A DNA stretch of 64,000 bases, from positions 3,708,548 through 3,772,547 of the forward strand of contig NZ_CP100416.1 in assembly GCF_026017845.1 (NCBI RefSeq), written 5' to 3'. The notes under the pieces were generated by a model. It was not told the origin of the DNA, did not search any database, and saw only the letters and a list, made by a program, of their open reading frames with translations. A program made the translations under genes and the position numbers. The DNA is from Amycolatopsis mediterranei. GTDB taxonomy: Bacteria; Actinomycetota; Actinomycetes; Mycobacteriales; Pseudonocardiaceae. Shown here in pieces: positions 1 to 9,055 of the stretch (positions are counted from its first letter, which is position 1; every line of letters starts with the position of its first letter).

Positions 1-86
1 CAGTGTCCGGGCCGCCGCCCGTCCCAGGCTCGACGGTGCCTGCTCGGATTCCACCGGGTCGGTGACAGTCACAACGAAAACCCCAA

Positions 87-1208
87 TCACTGGTAACGGG
101 GATTGGTGGCGTGCCAGGTGAAGCCGCCGCCCATCCAGGAACGGACACCCACGAGGAACCGCTGCAGCTCCGGCGACGGCACGGCCATCAGCTCCCGGTG
201 GCCGGCCTCGAACTCGTGGACGATCTTGTTGTGCAGCTCGACGGTGGCCTGCACCGCCTCTTCGACCGGGCAGTCCCGGTCGGCGGCGATCTGCAGCACC
301 ATGTTGCAGACCGGTTTCTCGTCGGCCGCGTCCTTGGCCACCGAGTGGAGGTCGTTGACCAGCACCGACGCCGTCCCGGCCCGCATCATCGCCTCGCGCA
401 CCCGCGGGTCGTAGTAGAACGGGGCGGCCAGCTCGTAGCCGCCGACGGCGTCGACGAGGGTCATCGACGTGTAGAAGCTGTCGTGCTGGCGGGCCGCCAG
501 GTACTCCCACGCCGGGGGGTAACGCCCGGTGTGGCGCCACGCCGCGTAGGCGTCCCAGCTGACGAACATCGAGAACGTCGCGTAGCAGACCCGCTGCACG
601 AGCACCGGGGAGCCGTGGCGGCCCAGGTGGTCGATCCCCGAGTGCAGCCCGACGAGGATCGGGTCGCGGCGCAACGCCTCTTCGAGGGGGCCCGAAAACT
701 CCCCGGCCGGGGCGACCGGGTCCATGGCCGCCATGACCAGCGCCAGCCGCGGCGGGAGCTCGGTGGGCGCCGCGCCGAGGGTGCTGTCGTCGGCGTAGTA
801 GTCGTCGGCCGCCCACCAGACCGCGTTGAGCTGCGCCGCGACGAGCAGCCGGTCCGGGTCGTCGCAGTCGGTGTGGGCCAGCATCGCCAGCCGGCCGAAC
901 CCGGCCCCGGCGATCTGCTCCAGGCCCTTGCCGGTGAACCCGCAGCCGTCCGCCCAGGCGACCAGCCGCCGGTCGACCTCCGCGGCGAGGCCGTCGTCGA
1001 CGCGGCCCTGGACCGGGCAGTACAACGGCGCCGCGCTGCCGTCACCCCACGGCAGGTAGGCGTACGCCGGATCGTGCCCGGGCGACGGCGCGAACCGGGT
1101 CGCGATCCGCGCCGCCGACGTCCCGAGCCCGAACGGCCCCGCCAGGAGGCCGGCGGCCTCGCCGGCGCTCCATTGTGGACAAGTGGTCTTGGTGCTCTCC
1201 CCGGTCAC
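87..1208 (-). CDS. 2-methylisoborneol synthase (class I terpene cyclase)
   Basis: Cyclises 2-methyl-geranyl diphosphate to the odorant 2-methylisoborneol in the cytoplasm. The 373-residue protein has the Asp-rich Mg motif as DDYYADD (about residues 135-141) and the NSE/DTE-type motif as NDLHSVAKDAADE (about 285-297), both typical of bacterial 2-MIB synthases. It lacks part of the long Pro-rich N-terminus of the ~440-residue streptomycete enzymes. The GTG start follows a GAGG 8 bases upstream and lies 10 bp after the stop of the methyltransferase that makes its substrate, so the two are one operon. The substrate assignment rests on that partner gene as well as the motifs; confidence is high. 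Confidence 0.93.
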   Translation of the reverse strand: MTGESTKTTCPQWSAGEAAGLLAGPFGLGTSAARIATRFAPSPGHDPAYAYLPWGDGSAAPLYCPVQGRVDDGLAAEVDRRLVAWADGCGFTGKGLEQIAGAGFGRLAMLAHTDCDDPDRLLVAAQLNAVWWAADDYYADDSTLGAAPTELPPRLALVMAAMDPVAPAGEFSGPLEEALRRDPILVGLHSGIDHLGRHGSPVLVQRVCYATFSMFVSWDAYAAWRHTGRYPPAWEYLAARQHDSFYTSMTLVDAVGGYELAAPFYYDPRVREAMMRAGTASVLVNDLHSVAKDAADEKPVCNMVLQIAADRDCPVEEAVQATVELHNKIVHEFEAGHRELMAVPSPELQRFLVGVRSWMGGGFTWHATNPRYQ

Positions 1209-1218
1209 CCCGTCCGCC

Positions 1219-2070
1219 TCAGACGCGGTCGGCGGCGATCAGCAGGTAGTGGAAACTGCCTTCGCGGTAGGCGGTCAGGAACGGCTTCTCGACGCCGGTG
1301 GCGACCGACGACTTCTCCCGCAGCTCCCAGTAGGGGATCGTCGCGGCGGTCAGGTCGACGACGTTGATCGGCACGAACCCGTTGGCGGCCATGGCCTTGA
1401 AGTAGTCGCCGCGGGCGTGGATGTTGCAGATGTAGTGCTGGTCGATCTGGCTCACCGCGCGCGACCGGCCGCCCGTGACGTCGTTGTAGCACCCGGTGAT
1501 CGTCACGTACCGGCCGCCGGGCTTGAGCTGCCGCGCGTGCTCGGCGAACAGCTCGTTCAGGTCCACGTACATCGTGCTCTCGTTGTTCCAGATGCCCTGG
1601 AACGCCCCGGATTCGAACCCCGTGTCGAGCATGTTCCGCAGGTGGTAGCGCACCGAGCCGTCGATCCCGCGCTGCCGGACGTGCGCGTTGGCGAACCCGA
1701 CCTGCTGCTCCGAAATGGAGATGCCGTCGACCTGGCAGCCGAACCGCAGGTGGGCCATGACGCTCGTGCCGCCGCGGCCGCAGCCGGCGTCGAGCAGCCG
1801 GTCTTCCGGCCTGATCGGACCCAGGTGGTCGAGCAGGACGTCCGCCTGCGCGGTCTCGAGCCGGTGCATCTCCGCGATGATCGCCTCGTCGCGCGTGGCG
1901 GCCGGCGTTTCGAGGACGGCCGGGTCGTAGTCGCCGAGGCCGTAGTGGTGGTGGTAGAGACCGTCGACATCGCCCAGCCGGAGGTTCACCGGGTCCTTTT
2001 CCGCGTTCCAGTAGTCGGCGACCGACTGCTGGTACGCGGTCCGGGTCACGGGCTTCTCGAGAGCGGTCAT
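1219..2070 (-). CDS. Geranyl diphosphate 2-C-methyltransferase
   Basis: SAM-dependent enzyme that methylates C2 of geranyl diphosphate, the committed step to 2-methylisoborneol. It has 283 residues, a class I fold with glycine motif LLDAGCGRGG (about residue 90) and the family N-terminus with DYWNAEKDPVNLRLGDVDG. A GAGGAG ribosome site sits 8 bases before the ATG. It is the first gene of the operon and the cyclase follows 10 bp downstream. In the streptomycete operons I recall, the methyltransferase follows the cyclase and a cyclic-nucleotide-binding protein gene precedes both; here the order is swapped and no such gene is visible in the window. Confidence 0.94.
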   Translation of the reverse strand: MTALEKPVTRTAYQQSVADYWNAEKDPVNLRLGDVDGLYHHHYGLGDYDPAVLETPAATRDEAIIAEMHRLETAQADVLLDHLGPIRPEDRLLDAGCGRGGTSVMAHLRFGCQVDGISISEQQVGFANAHVRQRGIDGSVRYHLRNMLDTGFESGAFQGIWNNESTMYVDLNELFAEHARQLKPGGRYVTITGCYNDVTGGRSRAVSQIDQHYICNIHARGDYFKAMAANGFVPINVVDLTAATIPYWELREKSSVATGVEKPFLTAYREGSFHYLLIAADRV

Positions 2071-2137
2071 CGATTGAACTCCTCGGTCGTTTCCTTGGCA
2101 GGAAAGGGATCCGCCGACGGCTTCCCCTTACTGGGAG

Positions 2138-2167
2138 ACGCTAGTGGTGGGAGTTTCACAGGGACAA
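2138..2167 (-). promoter_or_regulatory. Candidate promoter of the 2-MIB operon
   Basis: On the minus strand, TTGTCC (2167-2162) and TAGCGT (2143-2138) are separated by 18 bases, a reasonable sigma-70-type pair about 70 bp before the methyltransferase ATG. The rest of the 293-bp gap (2071-2363) shows no gene. This is a visual match only. Confidence 0.35.
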
Positions 2168-2363
2168 GAAGCTTCACTCGGGCTCCGCCGTCGTGGCCCG
2201 TCCGGCCCAGTGGAACCCGTGCCGGAAGTGGCGGGGGCCGGGGTGCCGACCCTCGTTCGAGATCAGGGACGCCTCGACCGGGTGACGAAGCGCGACAGCG
2301 CGTGTCAGACGATTTCGAGCCTTCGCGGACCCCGTGGACGGCCCCGGCCGAGGCGCGGCACGC

Positions 2364-3194
2364 TCACCGGGCGGACCCGGGACCCTCCGTCGTGATCCCG
2401 GCGAGGAAGTGGCGCTGCGCCACGAAGAACACGATCAGCAGCGGCACGGTCGTGATGACGCTGCCGGCCAGCACGATCTCCCACCGCTGCTCGCCCGCCT
2501 GGCCGAACTGGTCGGACAGCGCCTTGAGCCCGCGGGGCAGCGTGTACAGCGCCGGGTCGCGCAGGTAGATCAGCGGTCTGAGCAGGTCCGACCAGCTGGC
2601 CTTCAGCTCGAACACGAAGCTGACGATGAGCGCCGGGCGGCACAGCGGCACCGCGATGCGCCAGAACAGCGTCCAGTGGCTCGCGCCGTCGACGCGCGCG
2701 GCTTCGAACACCTCGCGGGGCAGGCCGAGGAAGAACTGGCGCAGCAGGAAGATGTAGAACGCGCTGCCGAACAGGTTCCCCGCCCACAGCGGCACCTGCG
2801 TGTGCGCCAGGCCGGCGGTGTTCCAGATCAGGTACACCGGGATCATCGTCACCGCGGCCGGCAGCATCATGGTGGCCAGCACCAGGCCGAAGAGCGCGCT
2901 GCGGCCGGGGAAGCGGAAGTACGCGAAGCCGAACGCCACCAGCGAGCTGGTCAGCGTCACGGCCACGGCCGCCGCGAGTGACACCGCGACGCTGTTGAGG
3001 AACCAGGCCGCGACCGGTGCGGCCCGCCAGATCTCGACGTAGTTGTCCCACGCCCAGGTCCGCGGAATGAGCACGTTGTCGAAGACCTGCGCGCGCGGCT
3101 TCACCGACGCGCTCAGCAGCCAGACGAACGGGTAGAGGAAGAGCACGGTCGCCGCGGCGAGCGCCGTCCAGCGGACTATGCGGCGCGCCGTCAC
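2364..3194 (-). CDS. Carbohydrate ABC transporter permease (MalG type)
   Basis: Second membrane subunit of a CUT1-type sugar importer in the cytoplasmic membrane. The 276-residue protein has about six hydrophobic segments and the cytoplasmic EAA loop EAARVDGASHW-LFWRIAVP, which docks on the ATPase. Its GTG start overlaps the stop of the MalF-type gene by 4 bases (GTGA), so the two are translationally coupled. No ATPase gene is present; in actinomycetes a shared MsiK-type ATPase usually serves such operons. The sugar cannot be told from sequence. Confidence 0.93.
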   Translation of the reverse strand: MTARRIVRWTALAAATVLFLYPFVWLLSASVKPRAQVFDNVLIPRTWAWDNYVEIWRAAPVAAWFLNSVAVSLAAAVAVTLTSSLVAFGFAYFRFPGRSALFGLVLATMMLPAAVTMIPVYLIWNTAGLAHTQVPLWAGNLFGSAFYIFLLRQFFLGLPREVFEAARVDGASHWTLFWRIAVPLCRPALIVSFVFELKASWSDLLRPLIYLRDPALYTLPRGLKALSDQFGQAGEQRWEIVLAGSVITTVPLLIVFFVAQRHFLAGITTEGPGSAR

Positions 3195-4096
3195 CGGTCA
3201 CCGCCTTCGTAGTGGACGAACCGGCGGCTCAGCCGGACCTGCACGAGGGTGATCAGCAGGATGACGACGAACAGCAGCCACGCCATCGCCGAGGCGTAGC
3301 CGAGGTGGAGGAATTCGAAGGCCTGCTGGAAGAGGTAGATCAGGTAGAACAGCGCCGCGTCGTTGCTGTAGGTCGCCGAGGCCGCGGAGCCGTAGAAGGC
3401 GGTGTAGGCCTCGTCGAACGACTGCAGCGCCGCGATCGTCTGGACGATGAGGGTGAAGAACAGCGCCCCGCTGATCATCGGGACGGTGATCCGGCGGAAC
3501 CGCTGCCACGCCGACGCGCCGTCGAGCTCGGCGGCCTCGTACAGCTCCCGGGGCACGCCGCGCAGCGCGGCCAGGTAGATCACCACCGTGCTGCCCACCG
3601 ACCACAGGTGCATGAGCACCAGCCCCGGCTTCACCCACGGCCCGTCGGTGCTCCACTGTGGACCGTCGATGCCGACCAGCCCCAGCACGGCGTTGACCAG
3701 GCCGGCCTGGCCGTTGAAGAGGATGAGGAACAGCACGCCGACGGCGACCTTCGGGGTGATCTCGGGCAGGTAGAACACGGTGCGGAAGAACCCGGCCGAC
3801 CGGTGGCCCGCCCGCGTGAGCAGAGAGGCCAGCGCCAGCGAGACGGCCATCGTGGCCGGGACCGACATGACGGTGTAGACCAAGGTGTTGACCAGGCTCT
3901 TGCGCACGGCGGGGTCTTCGAGCAGCCGCCGGTAGTTGGCCCAGCCGACGGCGTCGGGCGACCGCAGCGCGTCGTAGTCGGTGAAGGAGAGCACCAGGCT
4001 GGCGATCATCGGGATCGCCATGAAGATCACGAACCCGATCATCCACGGCGACAGGAAGGCGTACGCCGCCCAAGCTTCCTTCGTGCGTCGCTTCAC
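3191..4096 (-). CDS. Carbohydrate ABC transporter permease (MalF type)
   Basis: First membrane subunit of the same CUT1 sugar importer, 301 residues. The GTG start at 4096 was chosen because it overlaps the stop of the binding-protein gene as GTGA and the protein then begins VKRRTKEAWAAYAFLSPW, the usual start of this family. The reading frame is open far upstream, but that part is antisense-like and non-homologous. It contains the EAA loop EAAELDGASAWQRFRRITVP. It lies between the binding protein and the MalG partner in a three-gene operon. Confidence 0.93.
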   Translation of the reverse strand: MKRRTKEAWAAYAFLSPWMIGFVIFMAIPMIASLVLSFTDYDALRSPDAVGWANYRRLLEDPAVRKSLVNTLVYTVMSVPATMAVSLALASLLTRAGHRSAGFFRTVFYLPEITPKVAVGVLFLILFNGQAGLVNAVLGLVGIDGPQWSTDGPWVKPGLVLMHLWSVGSTVVIYLAALRGVPRELYEAAELDGASAWQRFRRITVPMISGALFFTLIVQTIAALQSFDEAYTAFYGSAASATYSNDAALFYLIYLFQQAFEFLHLGYASAMAWLLFVVILLITLVQVRLSRRFVHYEGGDR

Positions 4097-5427
4097 CGGT
4101 GCGCCGCCGCGGCGTCCAGCGCCCGCTGGGCCTCCTGCTGGGCCTGGCGCAGGGCGTCGGCGGGCTGCTGTTCGCCCGAGAGCACCCGGTTGACGGCGTT
4201 CTGCCAGGCCGTCTTGAATTCGGAGCCGGCCGGGGAGGCCGGCATGGTGAAGGCGCTGTCCTGCGCCCGCAGCACGGTCTGCACGGCGGTGTCGAACGCC
4301 GGCCGGTCCTTCAGTTGCACGAAACTGCCGAAGATCTCTTGGTCGGCGACGCGGTTGCCGGTGTAGACGCCGGTGAAGGCCTTGCCGGCGGCTTTCCGCT
4401 TCTCCGCGCGGGCCTTGGCGGCGGCGACCCAGCTCGGCGCGTCGGTCATCGTCTTGATCCAGGCACAGGCCTGCTCCTTGTGGGTGCTCCCGGCCGGGAT
4501 CACCCAGGCGCTGCCGGTGACCCAGTCGATCGGGGTGCCGGCGGTGTCGGTGAACGGCGCCGCGGAGACCCGCACGTCGGGGGAGTAGTTGGCGAGGACG
4601 TTGAGGTACCAGTCGTCCATCAGGGTGGCCGCCAGTTGGCCCTGCTTGAACGGGTTCTTCTCGCCGAAGAAGTCGAACGAGTCGCGGAACGCCTTCACCG
4701 CGCTCCAGCCGCCTTGCGCGTCGATCAGCGACTTCGTGTACGTCAGGGCCTCGGCCAGCCGCGGGTCGTCGAGGTGGGCGGTGCGGCCGTCGTCGCTGAG
4801 CATCTGCACGCCGTTGGCCTTGGCCCACAGCGGGAGGAACTCGGGGATCTTCGGGTCGAACCCGATCCGCGACAGCCCGCCGCCCGTGCGGACGGTGAGC
4901 TTCTGCGCGGCGGTGGTCAGCTTGGCCCGGTCGGCGGGGGAGACGTCCCGAGGCGTCATTCCGCTCGTTTCGACGGCGGCGTCGTTCACGAGCAGGACCC
5001 GGTTGTCGTAGAACTCGGGCATGCCGTAGACCTTGCCGTCGAGGGTGACTTCCTTGAGGGCGGCGGGCCGGTACTGGCCGACGTCGATGTGCTGCTGGGC
5101 GATGCAGTCGGTGAGCGGCTCCAGGGTGCCGCGCGCGGCGTAGGTGCCGAGCAGCTGCCGGTCGAGGTAGACGAGGTCCGGTGGCGTGCGGGACGCGACG
5201 GAGGCCAGGAACTGCTGGGCGTCGAAGGCGCTCCCGCCGATCTTCACGGTGGCGGGCGCGATCGCCTTGCCCGCCAGATCGGCCCGGGTGGTGGCGATTT
5301 CGTCGCCGAGGCCGAACCCCATGGACGTCAGGGTGGCCGCGGCGCCGGTGTCACCACCGCTGCCGACTCCACCGCACCCGGAGAGCAGCAGGACCACCGT
5401 CGCACCGGCCAGAAGTTTCCGCGCCAT
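4093..5427 (-). CDS. Extracellular sugar-binding lipoprotein of ABC importer
   Basis: Captures the substrate outside the membrane and delivers it to the two permeases encoded next. It is a 444-residue family 1 solute-binding protein with a lipoprotein signal, MARKLLAGATVVLLLSGC, whose lipobox LSGC places the acylated Cys at residue 18. An earlier in-frame ATG exists, but the start at 5427 follows GGGAGG at good spacing and begins the signal peptide. The 57-bp upstream gap contains a GC palindrome (5458-5471) that may end transcription of the preceding gene. The substrate is unknown. Confidence 0.92.
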   Translation of the reverse strand: MARKLLAGATVVLLLSGCGGVGSGGDTGAAATLTSMGFGLGDEIATTRADLAGKAIAPATVKIGGSAFDAQQFLASVASRTPPDLVYLDRQLLGTYAARGTLEPLTDCIAQQHIDVGQYRPAALKEVTLDGKVYGMPEFYDNRVLLVNDAAVETSGMTPRDVSPADRAKLTTAAQKLTVRTGGGLSRIGFDPKIPEFLPLWAKANGVQMLSDDGRTAHLDDPRLAEALTYTKSLIDAQGGWSAVKAFRDSFDFFGEKNPFKQGQLAATLMDDWYLNVLANYSPDVRVSAAPFTDTAGTPIDWVTGSAWVIPAGSTHKEQACAWIKTMTDAPSWVAAAKARAEKRKAAGKAFTGVYTGNRVADQEIFGSFVQLKDRPAFDTAVQTVLRAQDSAFTMPASPAGSEFKTAWQNAVNRVLSGEQQPADALRQAQQEAQRALDAAAAHR

Positions 5428-5484
5428 CGCACACCCCTCCCAGAGGCGGCGCGGGTACCCGCCCGGGCGGGGGTCCAAACCAGT

Positions 5485-6789
5485 TCAGTGCTGCGCGGCG
5501 ACCCAGGGGTTGGGGCGGCAGACGGCGCCGTCGGGCCGGACCTTCGTGGCGGCACCGGGCTGGTCGCGGTTGAGGTTCGCGAGGTAGGTGTTGGAGAGCC
5601 CGAAGGTCTGCTGCATCATCACCGGCGCCGGCGCGCCGGGGGCGGGGCAGCCGACGTGGCCGAGGCCGAGGGCGTGGCCCATCTCGTGGTTGATGGCGTA
5701 GGCGCGGTAGCCGGCCAGGTCGCCGTCGTAGGAGTGGGCGCCGCGGAGCCAGCGGGCGAGGTTGACGACGATCCGGTGGTCCCGCGACAGGCGGCACGAG
5801 GAGTCGAAGGGGATGCCGAAGCCGCAGAGGTCCGGGCGCCGCGCGGTGCCGGGACTGGTCAGGCTGATCCGGACGGCGGGCTCGGCACCGGTGTCGCCGA
5901 GTCTGCGGAAGGTCACCGCCCCGAGCCCGATCCAGCCACGGGGGTCGGCGAGGATCGCGTCGACGTCGTGGCCGAAGGAGGGAAGGTCGACGCCGTCTTC
6001 GACTTCGACGGTGTAGGTGAGGAGTTTCTCGCCGGTGCCGAAGTCGCGGCCGGCACCGGGCAGGACGTGCCAGGTCCCTTCGCCGGCTTCGGTGACCGGC
6101 ACCCCGTCGGGCAGGGCGGCGGGCTCGGGGGCGGCGGGTTTCGGGGCGGTGGTGGTCTGCACGGCGGGCCGGGCGGAAGCGACGCCGGAGATCCGCCGTG
6201 GCTGGGCGGCTTCCGGAGTGAGGAGAAGGGCGAGGGCGAGGGCAACGGCGAACACGAGCACAGCAGGCGGCCACCAATCGACCTGGACGGGCGCAGGCAC
6301 CGCAGCCGGCGGCGGCAGGGCGGGCAGTTCGGCCGGGGTGACAGGGGGGCGCGGAACCCGGGGCGCGGGCGGGCCGACCGAGATCGCGGGGGCGACGGAG
6401 ATGGCGCTGGGTCGCCGTGCCTCGGGCTCGGGTGTGGGCGCGGGTTCGGGTGCGGTCGGCGCGGGGGCTGTTCGAGTCGCAGTGGTCGGTGCGAGCGAGG
6501 TTGCTTCTTCGGTGGTGGTCCGTTGCTCGGGCGGCCACTCCACGGCGTGGGTTGCAGGTGAAGCCATCCGAACCTCGCGGGCCAGTGCCGCCGAGCGGTC
6601 GGGCGCCGTCCGAGTTGCAGCGGCCGTGCCGTCCCCGACCGGAGCCGCCGGCGCCGGTCGAGCCGGCGGGATGCGTGGCGCCCTCGGTGCCTGAACCCCC
6701 TGTGGCTGCGCCGGCCGACGGCGGGGCTGGGGGAGCCAGTCCACGCGGGCCAGGGGGTGTCGTTCAGTAGGCAAGGCCCACGCTCGCAC
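5485..6789 (-). CDS. DUF3152 membrane-anchored putative zinc peptidase
   Basis: The 434-residue protein has a Pro/Ala-rich cytoplasmic N-terminus, one membrane segment (WPPAVLVFAVALALALLL, about residues 170-187), an extracellular linker and a C-terminal DUF3152 domain. That domain has a zinc-binding signature HEMGHALGLGHVGC followed by VMMQQT, like the HExxHxxGxxH plus Met-turn of metzincin peptidases. Function is unproven, but peptidase activity is a reasonable inference. The GTG start at 6789 overlaps the upstream deacetylase gene by 26 bp and has only a close-set GGAG, so a start further in is possible. Confidence 0.8.
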   Translation of the reverse strand: MRAWALPTERHPLARVDWLPQPRRRPAQPQGVQAPRAPRIPPARPAPAAPVGDGTAAATRTAPDRSAALAREVRMASPATHAVEWPPEQRTTTEEATSLAPTTATRTAPAPTAPEPAPTPEPEARRPSAISVAPAISVGPPAPRVPRPPVTPAELPALPPPAAVPAPVQVDWWPPAVLVFAVALALALLLTPEAAQPRRISGVASARPAVQTTTAPKPAAPEPAALPDGVPVTEAGEGTWHVLPGAGRDFGTGEKLLTYTVEVEDGVDLPSFGHDVDAILADPRGWIGLGAVTFRRLGDTGAEPAVRISLTSPGTARRPDLCGFGIPFDSSCRLSRDHRIVVNLARWLRGAHSYDGDLAGYRAYAINHEMGHALGLGHVGCPAPGAPAPVMMQQTFGLSNTYLANLNRDQPGAATKVRPDGAVCRPNPWVAAQH

Positions 6790-7771
6790 ACTCCGGCGCC
6801 ACCGGGCCCTCGGCTCGCGGGTACGACACCGTCGACGGGTCGCCGTCGGAGGTGTAGCGGTGGCCCGAAGGCGCCGCCAGCTCGTCGAGCCAGTGGGTCG
6901 ATCCGTACTCCGCCTCCGTACCCGCCGACTGCGAACGGATCCTCGGGATCGCCGCGGGGTCGAACTTGCTCGAGCACGGCGACGGCGCCGGCCCGGCCCC
7001 CACCAGGAGCGCGCCGCCGTACGAATAGCCCGGGCCCTGCAACGCCAGGCCCGTGCGGTGCGGGCGGCTTCCGTACGGCAGGGCCAGCGTCGTCGGCCGG
7101 TAGCCCGGGACCGCCTGGCGGATCAGCGTGTCCTCCTCGGCGATGGCCGCCGTCGCCGCCGGTTCCGTTGCCGTGCGCAGGTTCGTGTGGTGACGGGTGT
7201 GGTTGCCGATCTCGAAGTGGTGCTCGGCCAGCCAGCGCAGTGTGCGCCCGTCGGTGTCGCCGCCGAACGGGTGCTCGTTGACGTACATGCTCGCGACCGG
7301 GCGGAACCGCGGGTGCGCCGCCGCGACGTCCAGGAGGATGCGGACCGCCGTGCCCTGCTCAGGTTGTCCCTGGGGCGTCAGGCGGAACACGCTCGGGTCG
7401 CCGTCGTCGAACGTCAGGACCACCGGGTGCGCGCCGGCCGGGAGGTCGAGCCGGCGGGAGACCAGTTCCGCCGTCGTGACCGGGACGTAGTCCTCGGCCG
7501 CGAGCCGCTCGAGCTCCGCGGTGAAGTCGGCCGGCGTGCGCTCGTAGACCGACTTCGGCTGCGCGACGAGGCGGTGGTACATCAAGACCGGCACCCGGCC
7601 GAGTTCGTCGGCGCCCACCTGGCGGGCGACGGCAGGCGTGATGCGGACCGGCGCGGCGGCGGGCGCCGGGTGCGGCGGTGCGGGCGCCGGGGCGACGGGC
7701 GCGGGGGCGCCGCAGGCCGCCAGCGCGAGGACGGCGGTGAACCCGGCACCGGACCGGAAAAGGCAACGCAT
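6764..7771 (-). CDS. Polysaccharide deacetylase lipoprotein (NodB/CE4 fold)
   Basis: Predicted secreted lipoprotein of 335 residues that removes N- or O-acetyl groups from a cell-wall or external polysaccharide. The signal peptide ends in the lipobox LAAC. The NodB-type domain shows the Asp motif VLTFDDGD, the metal-binding HxxxH within GNHTRHHTNL and the downstream TTLALPYGSRP motif. The ATG at 7771 was chosen because the signal peptide starts there; the frame is open much further upstream over the divergent gene. Its stop overlaps the DUF3152 gene start, suggesting co-transcription. Confidence 0.9.
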   Translation of the reverse strand: MRCLFRSGAGFTAVLALAACGAPAPVAPAPAPPHPAPAAAPVRITPAVARQVGADELGRVPVLMYHRLVAQPKSVYERTPADFTAELERLAAEDYVPVTTAELVSRRLDLPAGAHPVVLTFDDGDPSVFRLTPQGQPEQGTAVRILLDVAAAHPRFRPVASMYVNEHPFGGDTDGRTLRWLAEHHFEIGNHTRHHTNLRTATEPAATAAIAEEDTLIRQAVPGYRPTTLALPYGSRPHRTGLALQGPGYSYGGALLVGAGPAPSPCSSKFDPAAIPRIRSQSAGTEAEYGSTHWLDELAAPSGHRYTSDGDPSTVSYPRAEGPVAPECASVGLAY

Positions 7772-7966
7772 GCCGGGAAGTGTGCGTCCGGCCCGCCGCG
7801 GCTGCGGGCCGGGCCACCGGGTCGGGTGAGCCCGCAATGGCGCGCCACCGCCCGGAAAAGCAGGTTTCCGCAGGCCGGCGCCATGGACCCGCAAACGGCC
7901 GCGGCACGATTCGGTGATCGTCGGGAAACCGGTTTGGCGAAGATCACCGACGGGTATTTCCCCGCG

Positions 7967-8911
7967 ATGGTCCCGAAAAAGGCGGTCGCCGCCGAACGAA
8001 CCTTCGATCGACGCCTGGTCCTCACCGCCGCCCTCGCGGGCTTCGCCACGAGTGCGTGCGGTGCCCTGCAACGGGGCCGGGCGCTGGCTGTGCCGGCCCC
8101 GGCGGCCGCCGCCGCGGCGGCGCCGCCGGCACCCCCTCCGAACCCGCTCGAAAAGGGCCTGCTCGTCGGCTTTTGCGGCGCTCCGGGCGCGAAGGCGCTC
8201 GGCCGCATGACGGGCGACCTCACGGAAGCGAGCCACGCGCTCCGCCGCCAGATCGAGGCGTTCCCGCCGGGACGTCCGGTCATCCCGGTCGTCGAGCTGA
8301 TCGCCACCACCGTGCACCGCTCGCCGGGCGAGGACGGCATGTTCCGCAGCCGCTGCGAGGACGCGACCGTGCGCGACTACCTCGACGCCGCGCGGGCGCT
8401 GAACGGGTTGCTGTTGCTGAACATCCAGCCCGGCCGCGCCGACTTCCTGCCCGAGGTCCAGGCCTACGAGCGCTGGTTGACCGAGCCCGACGTCGGCGTC
8501 GCGCTCGACCCCGAGTGGGCCGTGGAACCGGGGGTCGTCCCCGGCAAGAAGTTCGGCCGCACGACCGGCGCCGAGCTCGACGGAGTCGCCCGGTACCTCG
8601 GGGGCCTGGCCGATGCGCACAACCTGCCCGCCAAGGTGATGATCTACCACCAGGTCGCCGCGTCCGTCGTGCGTGACGAAGAGCTTTTGCGGCCGCACAA
8701 GGGAGTTTCGGTCGTCAAGGTCGTCGACGGCATCGGTTCGGCCGCCGCCAAGAAGGCGACGTGGAAGACGCTGATGACGACCATGCCCGCCCACGTGCGT
8801 CCGGGCTTCAAGCTGTTCTTCGACGAGGACACCCGCCACGGCGCGGGCCTGATGACCCCGGCGGACGTCCTGGCGCTGAGCCCCACGCCCGCCTACGTCG
8901 TCTACGAATAG
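7967..8911 (+). CDS. Tat-type putative lipoprotein of unknown function
   Basis: I do not recognise a named family. The 314-residue product has a twin-arginine-like signal (DRRLVLTAALAGFATSAC) with a lipobox-like Cys, then an Ala/Pro linker and a ~250-residue domain with alternating strands and helices (for example VGVALDPEWAVEPG and VMIYHQVAASVV) that looks like a TIM barrel of the glycosidase sort. The start is uncertain: an ATG at 7883 is also in frame and neither has a clear ribosome site. It is divergent from the deacetylase gene, sharing a ~195-bp promoter region, and ends at a strong hairpin. Confidence 0.75.
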   Translation: MVPKKAVAAERTFDRRLVLTAALAGFATSACGALQRGRALAVPAPAAAAAAAPPAPPPNPLEKGLLVGFCGAPGAKALGRMTGDLTEASHALRRQIEAFPPGRPVIPVVELIATTVHRSPGEDGMFRSRCEDATVRDYLDAARALNGLLLLNIQPGRADFLPEVQAYERWLTEPDVGVALDPEWAVEPGVVPGKKFGRTTGAELDGVARYLGGLADAHNLPAKVMIYHQVAASVVRDEELLRPHKGVSVVKVVDGIGSAAAKKATWKTLMTTMPAHVRPGFKLFFDEDTRHGAGLMTPADVLALSPTPAYVVYE

Positions 8912-8921
8912 ACAGTGACGG

Positions 8922-8957
8922 CGAACGCCCGGTGCGGTCCGCCGCACCGGGCGTTCG
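8922..8957 (+). terminator. Strong hairpin terminator after the putative lipoprotein gene
   Basis: A perfect 16-bp inverted repeat (8922-8937 with 8942-8957) with loop TCCG starts 11 bp after the stop codon. No U-tract follows, as is common in high-GC actinomycetes. Confidence 0.7.
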
Positions 8958-8990
8958 CGTGCCCGCATCGGTTGTCCGGAGACGACGAAA

Positions 8991-9020
8991 GCCCGGCGCG
9001 GGAGGGGAACCGCGCCGGGC
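8991..9020 (-). terminator. Hairpin terminator of the 9056-9526 gene
   Basis: An 11-bp perfect inverted repeat (8991-9001 with 9010-9020) with an 8-base loop lies 36 bp beyond the stop of the minus-strand gene, back to back with the plus-strand terminator. Confidence 0.55.
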
Positions 9021-9055
9021 CGTCGCCGGCTTGTCCGTCCGGGGTACCGGCCGGC

